Source: Acidobacteriota bacterium
Lineage (GTDB): Bacteria > Acidobacteriota > Vicinamibacteria > Vicinamibacterales > UBA2999
Direction: 5' to 3'
Assembly (NCBI GenBank): GCA_016192845.1
Contig: JACPTI010000118.1
Coordinates: 17,374-81,373, forward strand
DNA: 64,000 nucleotides
The position numbers and the translations under genes were made by a program. Positions 56,223 to 64,000 of the stretch are shown piece after piece (the stretch's first letter is position 1; each line of letters opens with the position of its first letter). Under the pieces are notes generated by a model. That model made no database searches. It was not told the origin of the DNA and worked only from the letters and a program-made list of their open reading frames with translations.

Positions 56223-56864
56223 ATGGCTACAGCTCCGGCAGTTCGATGGGAGATGCGCGGACGCGGCTATGAGTTCTGCAACTGCGACTTCGGCTGCGGC
56301 TGCAACTTCGGCGGGTTCCCGAACTCGAAGGACGGCAGCTGCCGCGCCTTCGTCGGGTGCCACGTTCTCGACGGCAAAGCGGGCGATGTGGATCTCTCCG
56401 GCGTGAAGTGCGCCGCCATCTTCAGCTGGCCCAAGGCGATTCACGAGGGCAGCGGCAAGGCGGTGTTCGTCGTGGACCCCTCGACCACGGACAAGCAGAT
56501 TGAAATGCTCGCGCAGATCTTTACCGGCAAGCTGGGCGGGCTGCCGTGGGAGGTGCTGGGACCGACCTACGAGGTCGTGGGCCTGCAGAAGGCCAAGATC
56601 ACGATCCAGGGCGAAGGACGCAAGAGCACGTTCAGGGCCGAAGGCATTGCCGAGGCGAGCGGCGACACCTTCAAGAACCCGCTGAGCGGGGAGGAGCACC
56701 TGGCCAACGTCGATCTTCCGGACGGGTTCATCTGGAAGAAAGGGCAGTGCGGCCAGGGATCGTTCCGCGCGAGCGCCAACGGCGTCTCGATCGACGGCGA
56801 AAGATCCAACTGGATCTTCTACGAGTTCGAATGGTCGAACGTCGCGGCGTTGGCCATGGCGTGA
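56223..56864 (+). CDS. DUF1326 protein, Cys-rich N-terminus
   Basis: 213 aa. The start RGRGYEFCNCDFGCGCNFGG carries four closely spaced Cys, the mark of DUF1326, and GSCRAFVGCHVLDGKAG follows. The rest is a beta domain (KAKITIQGEGRKSTFRAEG). DUF1326 genes are often near DUF2182, and here DUF2182 is 2.2 kb away on the other strand. Metal or thiol binding is probable; the biochemical role is not known. GAGGAGGG precedes the ATG. Confidence 0.85.
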   Translation: MATAPAVRWEMRGRGYEFCNCDFGCGCNFGGFPNSKDGSCRAFVGCHVLDGKAGDVDLSGVKCAAIFSWPKAIHEGSGKAVFVVDPSTTDKQIEMLAQIFTGKLGGLPWEVLGPTYEVVGLQKAKITIQGEGRKSTFRAEGIAEASGDTFKNPLSGEEHLANVDLPDGFIWKKGQCGQGSFRASANGVSIDGERSNWIFYEFEWSNVAALAMA

Positions 56865-56912
56865 TCAGGTTGCCGGGTGCCCTCCGGCACCCGGCGCACA
56901 CGTCGAGGCCGG

Positions 56913-57290
56913 CTACGGCAGGAGGTCGACCCGGATCATCGGGTCATTGGGCTGCGCGAGGGCCCCTTCCCATCGCAGGAATCCCGCGGGTGGCGTCGTC
57001 AGCCGGATCGTCGCATCTGGTACCTTCACGAAGAGCGGTCGCTGCCGCATGACCACCCGCTCCTCGATGCGCCGGCCGCGGCCGAACACGTACGTGATGA
57101 CCACATGGAGACGCCCGTCGGCGTTCCACTGCGAGAACTCACCATTGGCCAACCGCCTGCCGCCCAGATCACGAAGCACCGGGAAGCCGTGGACTGCGCC
57201 TTCGAACGGAGCCGGGGCGATGGCAGCCACCGGTGAGAGCCTCAGCCACGCGGCGGTGACGAACGCGACAAGGGCGACTCGCATATGCAA
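56913..57290 (-). CDS. Small secreted protein of unknown function, possibly shortened
   Basis: 125 aa with a leader (RVALVAFVTAAWLRLSPVAAIA). The mature part (FEGAVHGFPVLRDLGGRRLANGEFSQW, then VMRQRPLFVKVPDATIRLTTPPAGF) looks like a beta protein. The join around RRIEERVVMRQRPLF is compressed, and I suspect that part of a larger protein is missing, but I have no family to compare. It is convergent with DUF1326. Confidence 0.45.
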   Translation of the reverse strand: MHMRVALVAFVTAAWLRLSPVAAIAPAPFEGAVHGFPVLRDLGGRRLANGEFSQWNADGRLHVVITYVFGRGRRIEERVVMRQRPLFVKVPDATIRLTTPPAGFLRWEGALAQPNDPMIRVDLLP

Positions 57291-57358
57291 GAAGGATGAT
57301 GCGCGCGCGATCTCATCCAGGGGAGACGGCGGGCTGGCACGACAGGAACGGATCGGCC

Positions 57359-58957
57359 CTACGTACGACGGATGTAAGCCGGGTGCCGCGGCGCTGGTAA
57401 CTCGGGCGTACCGGACCCGACAAGACTGGCAGAGGCGTCTTCGAGCGACCCCAGCGGGTCGGGCCAGTCGAGGTACCGGCGCTCCTCGGCGCGGCGCCGG
57501 CGATAGCGCGCGAAGACGTCACGAGACGACTCCAGGCCGCAGATCGAGCGCCACGTCGTCCCGCGAAACGTGTGGGCGAGCATCTGCGGGGTGCGGCGGA
57601 GCACGAAGAGCGGGTTGTGCCGGAGCGCCACCGGCATGTGGCGCAGCTTCATCCAGCGCTCCGCCTTCCACCGCAGGAACTCGACCGCCTCCGGGGCAAG
57701 GTGCGCCGTCCGCGTCACCGCCGTCGTCCCGTCGTACTCCTCCGCGTTCCGGCTGGCGATCAGCCCGCGCTCCTCGAAGTCGCGCGTCATCGGGGTGCCG
57801 GGATACGGCGTCGGGTGCTGGATGTACGGCCAGTCGACGTAGCGCCGCGCAAAGGCAAGATTCGCGGCCACCGCGTCGGGGCCGTCGCCGGGGTTCCCGA
57901 CGATGAGGCCGCCGACCACGAGCATGCCGTGCCGATGCAGGACGTCGATCGCCGCACGAGCGGTGTTGACGCGCGCGCCGGCCTGCCGGCGGCTGTTCTT
58001 CGCCCGCGCCCTCAGAAAGTCGAGATCTTCATCCACCACGTTCTCGATGCCGAGGAACACGTAGCGGAAGCCGGCGCGGCGCATGAGCGGCGCCAGCGTG
58101 TCGCCGTGCGCGGCGATCGAGGCGGTCATCGCCTGCACGAGATAGTCGATCCGGTGGAGTCCGGCCGCGACGATCGCGCGGCACAGCTCCTCCAGGCGCG
58201 GCACGTCGAGCGTGATGTTGTCGTCGACCAGGAAGATGGCGCGCGCGCCGCGGGCGCGGGCGTCGGCAATGTCGTCGATGACGCGCGGAATCGGGAACCG
58301 GTGGAAGTTCCGGCCGCGCATCTCGATGATCGAGCAGAAGCTGCAGTCGAACGTGCAGCCGCGGGAGGTCTCGACGACGTCGACCGGACGCCCGAGCATC
58401 GTGTACCCGGGCAGCACGCGGGCCGCGCGGCGGGGCGGGCGGATGCCGTCCCGGTCGAGCGCCGCCACCGGGCGCGGCGGATTGCGCCGGAAGCTCTCCC
58501 CGTCGCGGTACCAGAGGCCCGCGATGCCGGCAAGCGGCCGGCCCGCCTCGAGCGCCCGCAGCAGCTCGCGGAACGTGATCTCCCCCTCGCCGCGTACGAT
58601 CGCGTCGATCCCGATCGCCGGATGCGTCCACGCCTCCGGCGCCAGGCTTGGGTCGTACCCGCCGACGACCACGCGCACATCGGGCGTGCGCGCGCGTACG
58701 AGGCCGATCACGCGGCGTGCGGTGACGCGCTGAAACGTCATCACGGAGAGGCCGACGACCTCCGGCCGGAGCTCCGCCAGCAGGCGCTCGAGTGTCGGCC
58801 CGACCGACCGCTGGACGAGCACGAGATCGGCAACCGCGACGCCATGATGCGGGTCGACGTTGCCGGCCAGTGAAGTGATCGCGCCGGTTGGCATGCGGAC
58901 GGCCACCGTCGGCGTGTGCTCGAACGAGTCGGGCATCGACAGCAAAAGAACTCGCAT
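57359..58957 (-). CDS. B12-binding radical SAM protein
   Basis: 532 aa. Residues ~1-140 form the cobalamin-binding Rossmann-like domain (VRVVVGGYDPSLAPEAW, AIVRGEGEITFRELLRALE). The radical SAM core has the CTFDCSFC cluster motif (CxxxCxxC) near residue 195, then FLVDDNITLDVPRLEELC and VLHRHGMLVVGGLIVGNPGDGP. The C-terminal part is DUF-like and Arg-rich. This BchE/HpnJ-type class modifies lipids or tetrapyrroles; the substrate is unknown. It is between DUF1326 and DUF2182. Confidence 0.88.
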   Translation of the reverse strand: MRVLLLSMPDSFEHTPTVAVRMPTGAITSLAGNVDPHHGVAVADLVLVQRSVGPTLERLLAELRPEVVGLSVMTFQRVTARRVIGLVRARTPDVRVVVGGYDPSLAPEAWTHPAIGIDAIVRGEGEITFRELLRALEAGRPLAGIAGLWYRDGESFRRNPPRPVAALDRDGIRPPRRAARVLPGYTMLGRPVDVVETSRGCTFDCSFCSIIEMRGRNFHRFPIPRVIDDIADARARGARAIFLVDDNITLDVPRLEELCRAIVAAGLHRIDYLVQAMTASIAAHGDTLAPLMRRAGFRYVFLGIENVVDEDLDFLRARAKNSRRQAGARVNTARAAIDVLHRHGMLVVGGLIVGNPGDGPDAVAANLAFARRYVDWPYIQHPTPYPGTPMTRDFEERGLIASRNAEEYDGTTAVTRTAHLAPEAVEFLRWKAERWMKLRHMPVALRHNPLFVLRRTPQMLAHTFRGTTWRSICGLESSRDVFARYRRRRAEERRYLDWPDPLGSLEDASASLVGSGTPELPAPRHPAYIRRT

Positions 58958-58986
58958 ACCGCAAAATGCCTCCACGGCCTCCACGG

Positions 58987-59050
58987 GCCACGGAGGCACA
59001 GAGACACAGAGTCTAAGTAACTGCTCTCTGTGCCTCTGTGTCTCTGTGGC
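58987..59050. repeat. GGAGGCACAGAGACACAG hairpin
   Basis: GCCACGGAGGCACAGAGACA with CAGAG on the left and CTCTGTGCCTCTGTGTCTCT with GTGGC on the right are imperfect complements around TCTAAGTAACTG. It lies between the radical SAM and DUF2182 genes and belongs to the same vocabulary as 11745 and 42671. Confidence 0.65.
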
Positions 59051-59079
59051 CAGTGACCACAGATCTCTATGACCCGTGA

Positions 59080-59844
59080 TCAGGGCACGAACATCCAGAG
59101 GCCGAGGCCGATGAGCGCGACGCCCGCGATGCGCGCGCTGTGCGCGCCGAACGGGGCGAACTTCTCGATCAGCACGAACACCATGAGCGCGCCGATGACC
59201 CAGAGGTTCATGACGCCGCCGACGAACAGCAGCAGCATGAGCGCCCAGCAGCACCCGAGGCAGTAGCGCCCGTGATCGACGCCCATGCGGAAGGCGCCGA
59301 GCGTGCCCGCGCGCCAGTGCTGCATGATGAACGACAGCGGCGAGCGACACGCCTGCAGACAGGTGGCCTTGAGCGGCGTCAGCTGGTACACGCCGGCGGC
59401 GAGCAGCAGGAGGCCGCCCGCCGAGGGGCTCGCCGTCTCCATCATTGGCGTGATGACGAGCAGCCCGCTCAGCGCGCGCTGCAGCAGCGTGGCGCCGAGG
59501 CTGAAGAGCAGCCACACGACGACGTAGCCGGCCGTCATCGCCGAGACGCGCGCCACGGCTGAGCCGGCGTCGGGGCCGCGGCGCGCGAGCCCCGCGTACA
59601 GCAGCAGCATCGGGGAGACCGACGGCAGCATCATGCCAGCCATCATGACGCCCCACATCGCCCAGATGAGCAGCACGTACCGCAGATTCCACGTGCCGGC
59701 CATCATCCACGCCGAGGGCCCGGTCATCGGGCCGTACATGTCGCGTGCCATCGGCACGATCCAGAGCCAGCACAGGGCGATGACCGCCAGCAGGCCCGTG
59801 GCGATGCCGATCTGAACGCATCGGGTTCGTGTGTCGTTCGTCAT
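59080..59844 (-). CDS. DUF2182 membrane protein (copper/metal-type)
   Basis: 254 aa with about eight helices. WNLRYVLLIWAMWGVMMAGMMLPSVSPMLLLYA carries the WAMWGVMMAGMMLP signature, and the loop HGRYCLGCCWALMLLLF gives a Cys pair, both typical of DUF2182. The many Met and the CLGCC suggest Cu binding in the membrane. Start ATG 59844 is chosen; a longer open frame upstream crosses the palindrome and the queD region. Often found with DUF1326. Confidence 0.85.
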   Translation of the reverse strand: MTNDTRTRCVQIGIATGLLAVIALCWLWIVPMARDMYGPMTGPSAWMMAGTWNLRYVLLIWAMWGVMMAGMMLPSVSPMLLLYAGLARRGPDAGSAVARVSAMTAGYVVVWLLFSLGATLLQRALSGLLVITPMMETASPSAGGLLLLAAGVYQLTPLKATCLQACRSPLSFIMQHWRAGTLGAFRMGVDHGRYCLGCCWALMLLLFVGGVMNLWVIGALMVFVLIEKFAPFGAHSARIAGVALIGLGLWMFVP

Positions 59845-59865
59845 GCTCCCGTGCGCGCTCCATCC

Positions 59866-59915
59866 TAACCCACCCCACCGCGCAAGCGTGCGCGGCGGGG
59901 ACCCCGGTTGGACCC
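59866..59915. repeat. Nested palindrome related to the GGGGCCCC family (copy 3)
   Basis: CCCCACCGCG, then CAAGCGTG, then CGCGGCGGGG form an 8-base loop hairpin followed by ACCCCGGTTGGACCCC. The arm design and following GGGGACCCCGG word are like the copies at 51433 and 53356 read from the other end. It lies between DUF2182 and the queD gene. Confidence 0.6.
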
Positions 59916-59961
59916 CGCATGCGTAACGGGCGTGGTACGATCCGGGCGGAGACGGCAGTCG

Positions 59962-60462
59962 ATGGACGAGGGCGGGCGGTTTCGTGTATCGGTCAGCAAG
60001 GACGATCTGGTGTTCTCGTCCGCCCACTTCATCACCTACGCCGGCCATCGCTGCGAAGGGCTGCACGGGCACAACTACCGCGCGCGCGTGACGGTCGACG
60101 GCGCCCTCGATCCCGCCGACCGGCTGGTGTTCGATTTCCTCGAGCTGAAGCGGATCATGCGCCGGCTCTGCCGGGACATCGATCATCTGGTGCTGCTGCC
60201 GACCGAGAGCGCCCGCATCACCCTCGCCCACGACGGTGACGCGGTCGACGTCGCCGTTGACGGAACGCCGCGGTACCGGTTCCCGCGCCGCGACTGCGCG
60301 CTGCTGCCGGTGGCGAACACGACGGTGGAAATGCTCGCGGAGCTGCTGGCCGGGCGTCTGCGGGCCGAGCTCGAGGCGCTCGGCGTGCGCGGCCTGACCG
60401 CTATCGAGATGGAGATCGAGGAGAACTTCGGTCAGTCCGCGACCTGTCGCATGGAGTTGTAG
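59962..60462 (+). CDS. queD: 6-carboxytetrahydropterin synthase (QueD/PTPS family)
   Basis: 166 aa from ATG 59962. Zn-binding His residues occur as in the family: SSAHFITYAGHRCEGLHGHNYRARV, with the catalytic Cys in HRCEGLHGHNY. VFDFLELKRIMRRLCRDIDHLVLLP and the final IEMEIEENFGQSATCRMEL, containing the second Glu, follow. A 35-residue insert (ITLAHDGDAVDVAVDGTPRY) is longer than in minimal QueD. Converts dihydroneopterin triphosphate in queuosine or biopterin synthesis. It is 14 bp before phhB, so a pterin role is likely. Confidence 0.87.
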   Translation: MDEGGRFRVSVSKDDLVFSSAHFITYAGHRCEGLHGHNYRARVTVDGALDPADRLVFDFLELKRIMRRLCRDIDHLVLLPTESARITLAHDGDAVDVAVDGTPRYRFPRRDCALLPVANTTVEMLAELLAGRLRAELEALGVRGLTAIEMEIEENFGQSATCRMEL

Positions 60463-60476
60463 GCCGGGAGGGGTCC

Positions 60477-60824
60477 ATGGCACCGAAAGACTCGCCCTAT
60501 TCGGACGCGGAGATCGAGGCCCAGCTCGCCCGTTTGCCGGGATGGCGATACGAGGGCAAGGCCATCCGGCGCGTGTACGAGACCGACGGCTGGCCCGTGA
60601 CGCTGATGCTGGTGAACGCGCTCGGCTTCGTCGCCGAGGCGGCCGATCACCATCCCGACCTCACCGTGACGTACCGGCGCGTCGGCGTGGCGCTCGCGAC
60701 GCACAGCGCCGGCGGCGTCACGGGCAAGGACTTCGAGCTGGCGAGGAAGTTCGACGAGGTGGCGCTCTGGCGCCCTCCGGCCGGGGGCGCTCTCGCCGGT
60801 ACCACCGACCGGTTCGTCCGCTAG
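60477..60824 (+). CDS. phhB: Pterin-4a-carbinolamine dehydratase
   Basis: 115 aa. AQLARLPGWRYEGKAIRRVYETDGW, FVAEAADHHPDLTVTYRRVGVALATHSAGGVTGKDFELARKFDEV show the His-His-Pro-Asp active-site motif and the LTxxD-like end of the family. It dehydrates 4a-hydroxytetrahydrobiopterin and recycles pterin cofactor. It is co-directional and adjacent to queD. Its stop codon at 60822 overlaps a possible minus-strand stop at 60821. Confidence 0.9.
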   Translation: MAPKDSPYSDAEIEAQLARLPGWRYEGKAIRRVYETDGWPVTLMLVNALGFVAEAADHHPDLTVTYRRVGVALATHSAGGVTGKDFELARKFDEVALWRPPAGGALAGTTDRFVR

Positions 60825-60964
60825 TCCCACTCCCGCTCGACGCCGTGGCCGCGTGCCGCGTCGCCGTGGTCGGGGGTGATGAAGCCAAGCAGACAGCCGG
60901 GTGAGCCGTCGCGCAGGACGTGACAGCGCACCTTGATCCTACAAGATTCCCCGCTGACGTGCAT
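60821..60964 (-). CDS. Possible 47-aa small protein
   Basis: ATG 60964 opens a frame MHVSGESCRIKVRCHVLRDG, SPGCLLGFITPDHGDAARGHG and VEREWD before TAG. It has three Cys. I do not recognise it. Its stop sits 2 bp inside the end of phhB, so it could be a real convergent small gene or chance. Frame and composition look plausible but evidence is thin. Confidence 0.3.
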   Translation of the reverse strand: MHVSGESCRIKVRCHVLRDGSPGCLLGFITPDHGDAARGHGVEREWD

Positions 60965-60998
60965 CCCGCACGAAGGCGATGCAGGCGATCTGCCTTCG

Positions 60999-62132
60999 CT
61001 ACGCCACGCGGCGCATCCGCAGGTGGACGATGAGGCCGACGAGCACCGCGTAGAGGCAGGTCGTGATTGAGAGCGCCATGAAGCGTCCGTACGCGGCGCG
61101 GCCCATGATGTCGTACGTCGTCAACCCGACAGCCGCCAGGCACGCGACCGTGAGGATCTGGAGCGGGCGCCCGATGCGCGGCAGTGCGTTGACGAGCAGC
61201 AGGACGGCGGGTGTCGAGACGAGCAGCACGTAATCCCATCCCTGCGGCGCCAGCAGGACGACCAGCGTGAGCAACAGGGCGACTTCGAGGTATTCCGGCT
61301 GCGCCACGGCCGGATCGCGCAGCCGGACCACCACCCCGAACGCCGCCACGAACGCCACGCCCGTCGCGAGCGCCACGGCGTCGGCCGCTGCTCCGGGGCC
61401 GATCCATTTGGCGTACATCGCGGCAATCGACACGTTGTCCGGATTGGTGAGCAGGGGTGGCGTGGAGCTGGTGACCGTCTGCCACCACTCCCGGAGCAGT
61501 TCCACGTTGCCCGCCGCCCCGTAGGCGAGGCCCGGCGCGGCGAGGGCGGCTGCCAGCAGCATCCCGCACGCTGCGGCGGCCCGGAAGCGCCGGGCGCCCA
61601 CCAGGTAGGGCAGGAAAGCGACCGCGTACGGCTTGAGGATCGCGGCCGCGGCGAAGGCGACGCCGGCGCCGCCGTCGCGCCGTCGCGTCAGGAGCATGAG
61701 CCCGGCCACGACGAGAAGGGCGAACAGCAGGTTGATCTGGCCGAGCAGCAGCTCACGCGCGTAGAACTTGCCGAGAGTCAGAAGCGCGGCGCCGACGAGC
61801 AGCGGCACCGGCAGGACGCGGTGCGGGAGCTCGCGCACCGACAGCGCGACGAGGCCGACGAGGGCTCCGAGCGAGACTGCGAACCAGGTCGCCTTGGCCG
61901 CGGCGGCGGGGACGGCCGCCAGCGGCACGAAGACGAACGCCGTGACCGGAAAGTACTTGAATTGATAATGCCCGTCCGTGGCGCGGTAGAGCGGCTCGCC
62001 GGCCGCCGCGCGGGCGCCGGCGGTCCGGTACACCTCGAAGTCCACCATGCTGCCGCCGACGCGGAGCACGAACGCCGCCGCCGCGAGGCCGCCGACCAGC
62101 ACCACGATCGCCGCGAGCACGGCCACGCGCAT
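60999..62132 (-). CDS. GT87/DUF2029-family membrane glycosyltransferase
   Basis: 377 aa with about ten membrane helices. The first loop after helix 1 has SMVDFEVYRTAGARAAAGEPLYRATDGHYQFKYFPVTAFVF, the DFEVY acidic site of GT87 polyprenol-phosphate-dependent mannosyltransferases. Later GLAYGAAGNVELLREWWQTV and NVSIAAMY are also typical. It attaches a sugar to a lipid or polymer outside the inner membrane. No cell-wall genes are nearby. Confidence 0.8.
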   Translation of the reverse strand: MRVAVLAAIVVLVGGLAAAAFVLRVGGSMVDFEVYRTAGARAAAGEPLYRATDGHYQFKYFPVTAFVFVPLAAVPAAAAKATWFAVSLGALVGLVALSVRELPHRVLPVPLLVGAALLTLGKFYARELLLGQINLLFALLVVAGLMLLTRRRDGGAGVAFAAAAILKPYAVAFLPYLVGARRFRAAAACGMLLAAALAAPGLAYGAAGNVELLREWWQTVTSSTPPLLTNPDNVSIAAMYAKWIGPGAAADAVALATGVAFVAAFGVVVRLRDPAVAQPEYLEVALLLTLVVLLAPQGWDYVLLVSTPAVLLLVNALPRIGRPLQILTVACLAAVGLTTYDIMGRAAYGRFMALSITTCLYAVLVGLIVHLRMRRVA

Positions 62133-62295
62133 CCGCGGCAGTGTAGCCGATGACCGGCTCGTCCGGCGCCGCGGCGTGCCGCGAAGTTTGCTCTATACAC
62201 GGACCTCCGTCGGGGTATACATTCGTGCGGGGGTCGACCGCCGGGTCCACTCTCATACCACCTTGCCGCCTGTGCGGAGGTAAGCGGAGGCTCAC

Positions 62296-63342
62296 ATGAA
62301 GCGATGCGTCATCGGGTGCCTGGTCGTCGCAGCCGTGTTGACTGCCGGCGTCGGGTTCGCCCAGAACAGGGCCAGGGCGGAAAACGTCCCGGAGATTCCG
62401 TTTGAATCGGTACCGAACTTCCTCAAGATGCCGCCGGACGTGTACCTCGGCGAGAGCATGGGCGTCGCCAGGAACTCGAAAGGCAATATCTTCGTCTACC
62501 ACCGCCGCGACGATACGCGCCTGTTCGAGTTCGATCCGAACGGCAACTTCGTGCGCGAATGGAGCCCGGGGCTGTACGGGTTCGAGTTCGCGCACAAGGT
62601 CCGCGTCGACCGGGAGGACAACGTGTGGGTGGTCGACGAGGGGACGAACATGGTGATCAAGTTCAACCCCGAGGGGCGGGTCGTGATGGTGCTCGGGCGC
62701 CGGCCGGAAGCGGTCGAGGGCGCCGTCGAGACGCCCGAAGGCGACCCGCCGCCCGACGAGCGCTACCTGTTCGGCCGTCCGACCGACGTCGGCTTCGACC
62801 CGCAGGGGAATATCTTCGTCTCCGACGGCTACATCAACCACCGCGTGGTGAAGTTCGACAGGAACGGCCGCTTCATCCGCAAGGTCGGCAGCAACCTGCG
62901 GGGGAGCGAGCCGTACCAGTTCAACACCCCGCATTCGCTGGCGGTCGATGCGCAGGGCAACGTGTATGTCGCGGACCGCGGCAACCAGCGGATCCAGGTC
63001 TTCGACAACAACCTGGTGCTCCGGGCGATCTACGACAACGTCGGCAACCCGTGGGAGGTGTGCATCTCGCCCGGGCCGCACCAGTACCTGTTCTCGTCGA
63101 ACTCGAACCCCGACTCGAACACGCCGGCGAGCTCGTGGGAGATCACGGGCGAGATCTACAAGATGGAGCTGGACGGCCGCATCATCGGCAAGTTCGGGCG
63201 CGCGGGCAAGGGGCTCGGCCAATTCCAGACGGTGCATGGCATCGACTGCCGGAACCCCGACGAGCTGATCGTGTCGGAAATCTCGGCCTGGCGGGTGCAG
63301 AAGATCCGTCTGCGTCAGACCACCACGACATCGAGCCGCTGA
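62296..63342 (+). CDS. NHL-repeat secreted protein (amidating-lyase-like beta propeller)
   Basis: 348 aa with signal peptide (LVVAAVLTAGVGFAQ). Repeated blades read GVARNSKGNIFVYHRRDDTRLFEFDPNGNFV, VRVDREDNVWVVDEGTNMVIKFNPEGRV, DVGFDPQGNIFVSDGYINHRVVKFDRNGRF, and SLAVDAQGNVYVADRGNQRIQVFDNN, the NHL/six-bladed propeller of the peptidyl-alpha-hydroxyglycine amidating-lyase type. No activity is claimed. It precedes a paralog by 11 bp, in one operon. Confidence 0.85.
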   Translation: MKRCVIGCLVVAAVLTAGVGFAQNRARAENVPEIPFESVPNFLKMPPDVYLGESMGVARNSKGNIFVYHRRDDTRLFEFDPNGNFVREWSPGLYGFEFAHKVRVDREDNVWVVDEGTNMVIKFNPEGRVVMVLGRRPEAVEGAVETPEGDPPPDERYLFGRPTDVGFDPQGNIFVSDGYINHRVVKFDRNGRFIRKVGSNLRGSEPYQFNTPHSLAVDAQGNVYVADRGNQRIQVFDNNLVLRAIYDNVGNPWEVCISPGPHQYLFSSNSNPDSNTPASSWEITGEIYKMELDGRIIGKFGRAGKGLGQFQTVHGIDCRNPDELIVSEISAWRVQKIRLRQTTTTSSR

Positions 63343-63353
63343 GGGAGGGTGCC

Positions 63354-64000
63354 ATGACACGTCTGCTTCTCATTTCCCTGGCGGCGGCCACCATCGCGTT
63401 CGGCGTGACGCCGTCGGCGCAGCTGAACTTTCCGGAGATCCCGTACGACGCGGTCGACGCTCTGGCGCTCACCCGCGACGTCTACATCGGAGAGGCGGCT
63501 GGCGTTGCCACCAACTCGAAGGGGGATATCCTCGTCTACACCCGGACCGGCACGCCGCGCATCACGACCGCCGGGGCGAGGAACGTCTCGCATGGCGGCT
63601 CGCGGCTCTTCCAGTTCGATCGCACCGGGAAGTTCGTCCGCGAGATCGGCCAGGGCGTGTACGGCTTCCTGCAGGCGCAGCAGGTGCGCGTCGACCGGCA
63701 AGACAACGTCTGGGTCGTCGATCAGATGTCGAATCAGGTGGTCAAGTTCGACCCGAACGGCCGCGTGCAGATGATCTTCGGCCGGAAGCCGGAAGCGATG
63801 CGCGTGCCGAACCTCCCGCTCTCGACGCTCGCCGACACCTACGCGCTCGTGCCGCGACAGGGCAAGCCGACGCCCGCAGGTCGAGGGGCCGGGCCCAACG
63901 CGCCGCCGGGGTCCGCGGCCCCGGGCGAGAACTTCAATCGCCCGACGGATGTCGCCTGGGATTCGAAGGGAAACATCTATATCACCGACGGCTACGGCAA
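63354..64000 (+). CDS. NHL-repeat secreted protein, second copy (cut by window end)
   Basis: At least 215 codons are visible. GGGAGGG precedes ATG 63354, and a signal peptide (LLISLAAATIAFGVTPSAQ) follows. Blades read VYIGEAAGVATNSKGDILVYTRTG, VRVDRQDNVWVVDQMSNQVVKFDPNGRV and DVAWDSKGNIYITDGYG. A Pro/Gly-rich loop lies between blades. It is a paralog of the previous gene. The 3' end lies outside the window. Confidence 0.85.
   Translation, partial: MTRLLLISLAAATIAFGVTPSAQLNFPEIPYDAVDALALTRDVYIGEAAGVATNSKGDILVYTRTGTPRITTAGARNVSHGGSRLFQFDRTGKFVREIGQGVYGFLQAQQVRVDRQDNVWVVDQMSNQVVKFDPNGRVQMIFGRKPEAMRVPNLPLSTLADTYALVPRQGKPTPAGRGAGPNAPPGSAAPGENFNRPTDVAWDSKGNIYITDGYG

Noticed and set aside
1..64000. 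tRNA, rRNA or known riboswitch
   Set aside because: No cloverleaf, rRNA-like stretch or recognised aptamer consensus was noticed by eye; a covariance search would be needed to be certain.

Overview
High-GC chromosomal DNA, about 60 protein genes or gene remnants, no rRNA or tRNA seen and no transposase or integrase. The gene set (carboxypeptidase-regulatory-domain TonB receptors, CBM9-like DUF5916 outer-membrane proteins, multiheme cytochromes, NHL-repeat secreted proteins, DUF1326/DUF2182) and several families of short palindromic repeats suggest a soil or sediment Acidobacteriota, probably Vicinamibacteria. That placement is inference from gene content, not a computed one.

Layout. 1-8 kb: a partial gene, a shrunken aldo/keto reductase, an MBL hydrolase, a PepSY membrane protein, a small cytochrome/plastocyanin-like pair, a 50-aa Cys-rich protein, an M28 peptidase. 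7.4-9.1 kb: molybdopterin sulfite-oxidase-like enzyme with its diheme cytochrome. 9-15 kb: a damaged Phd/VapC pair, an alcohol dehydrogenase, an amidohydrolase remnant, a flavin reductase, a DNA methyltransferase fused to a nuclease-like domain, a CaiB/BaiF CoA-transferase. 14.7-24.5 kb: ChrB, an octaheme cytochrome convergent with a DUF5916 protein, and a two-component system whose promoter region carries four CTGAAA-type half sites. 24.5-27.8 kb: an Fbp-type iron ABC transporter. 28-34 kb: a mosaic of PIN-type toxin-antitoxin genes, a putative integron attC site, and broken copies of the cytochrome/DUF5916 module next to a second full DUF5916 gene. 34-42.6 kb: HupE/anchor/cytochrome genes divergent from a Cus/Czc-type RND efflux operon. 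42.6-51.3 kb: a phosphodiesterase-like lipoprotein, an esterase pseudogene, a TonB receptor, a nucleotidyltransferase with an unlisted 52-aa partner, malonyl-CoA decarboxylase, an amidohydrolase. 51.3-64 kb: a second TonB receptor, an ArsR-rhodanese regulator, a broken methyltransferase/MFS segment, peroxiredoxin, DUF1326, radical SAM, DUF2182, two pterin genes, a GT87 glycosyltransferase and two NHL-repeat proteins (the last cut by the window end).

Three themes stand out. First, many genes keep a correct start and a correct end but have lost the middle (aldo/keto reductase, VapC, amidohydrolase, esterase, a TonB receptor reduced to about 90 bp, methyltransferase/MFS), often with a few shared bases at the inferred join. 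This is either real deletion-driven decay or an assembly artefact. Second, at least five families of palindromic repeats lie between genes, and three copies sit inside reading frames without breaking them. Third, metal and redox functions dominate: RND metal efflux, Fe3+ uptake, ChrB, a metallothionein-like protein, and c-type cytochromes. No single complete unknown system is proved here. The best candidates for novelty are the octaheme-cytochrome/DUF5916 module with its operator array and the attC-tailed toxin-antitoxin cassette.
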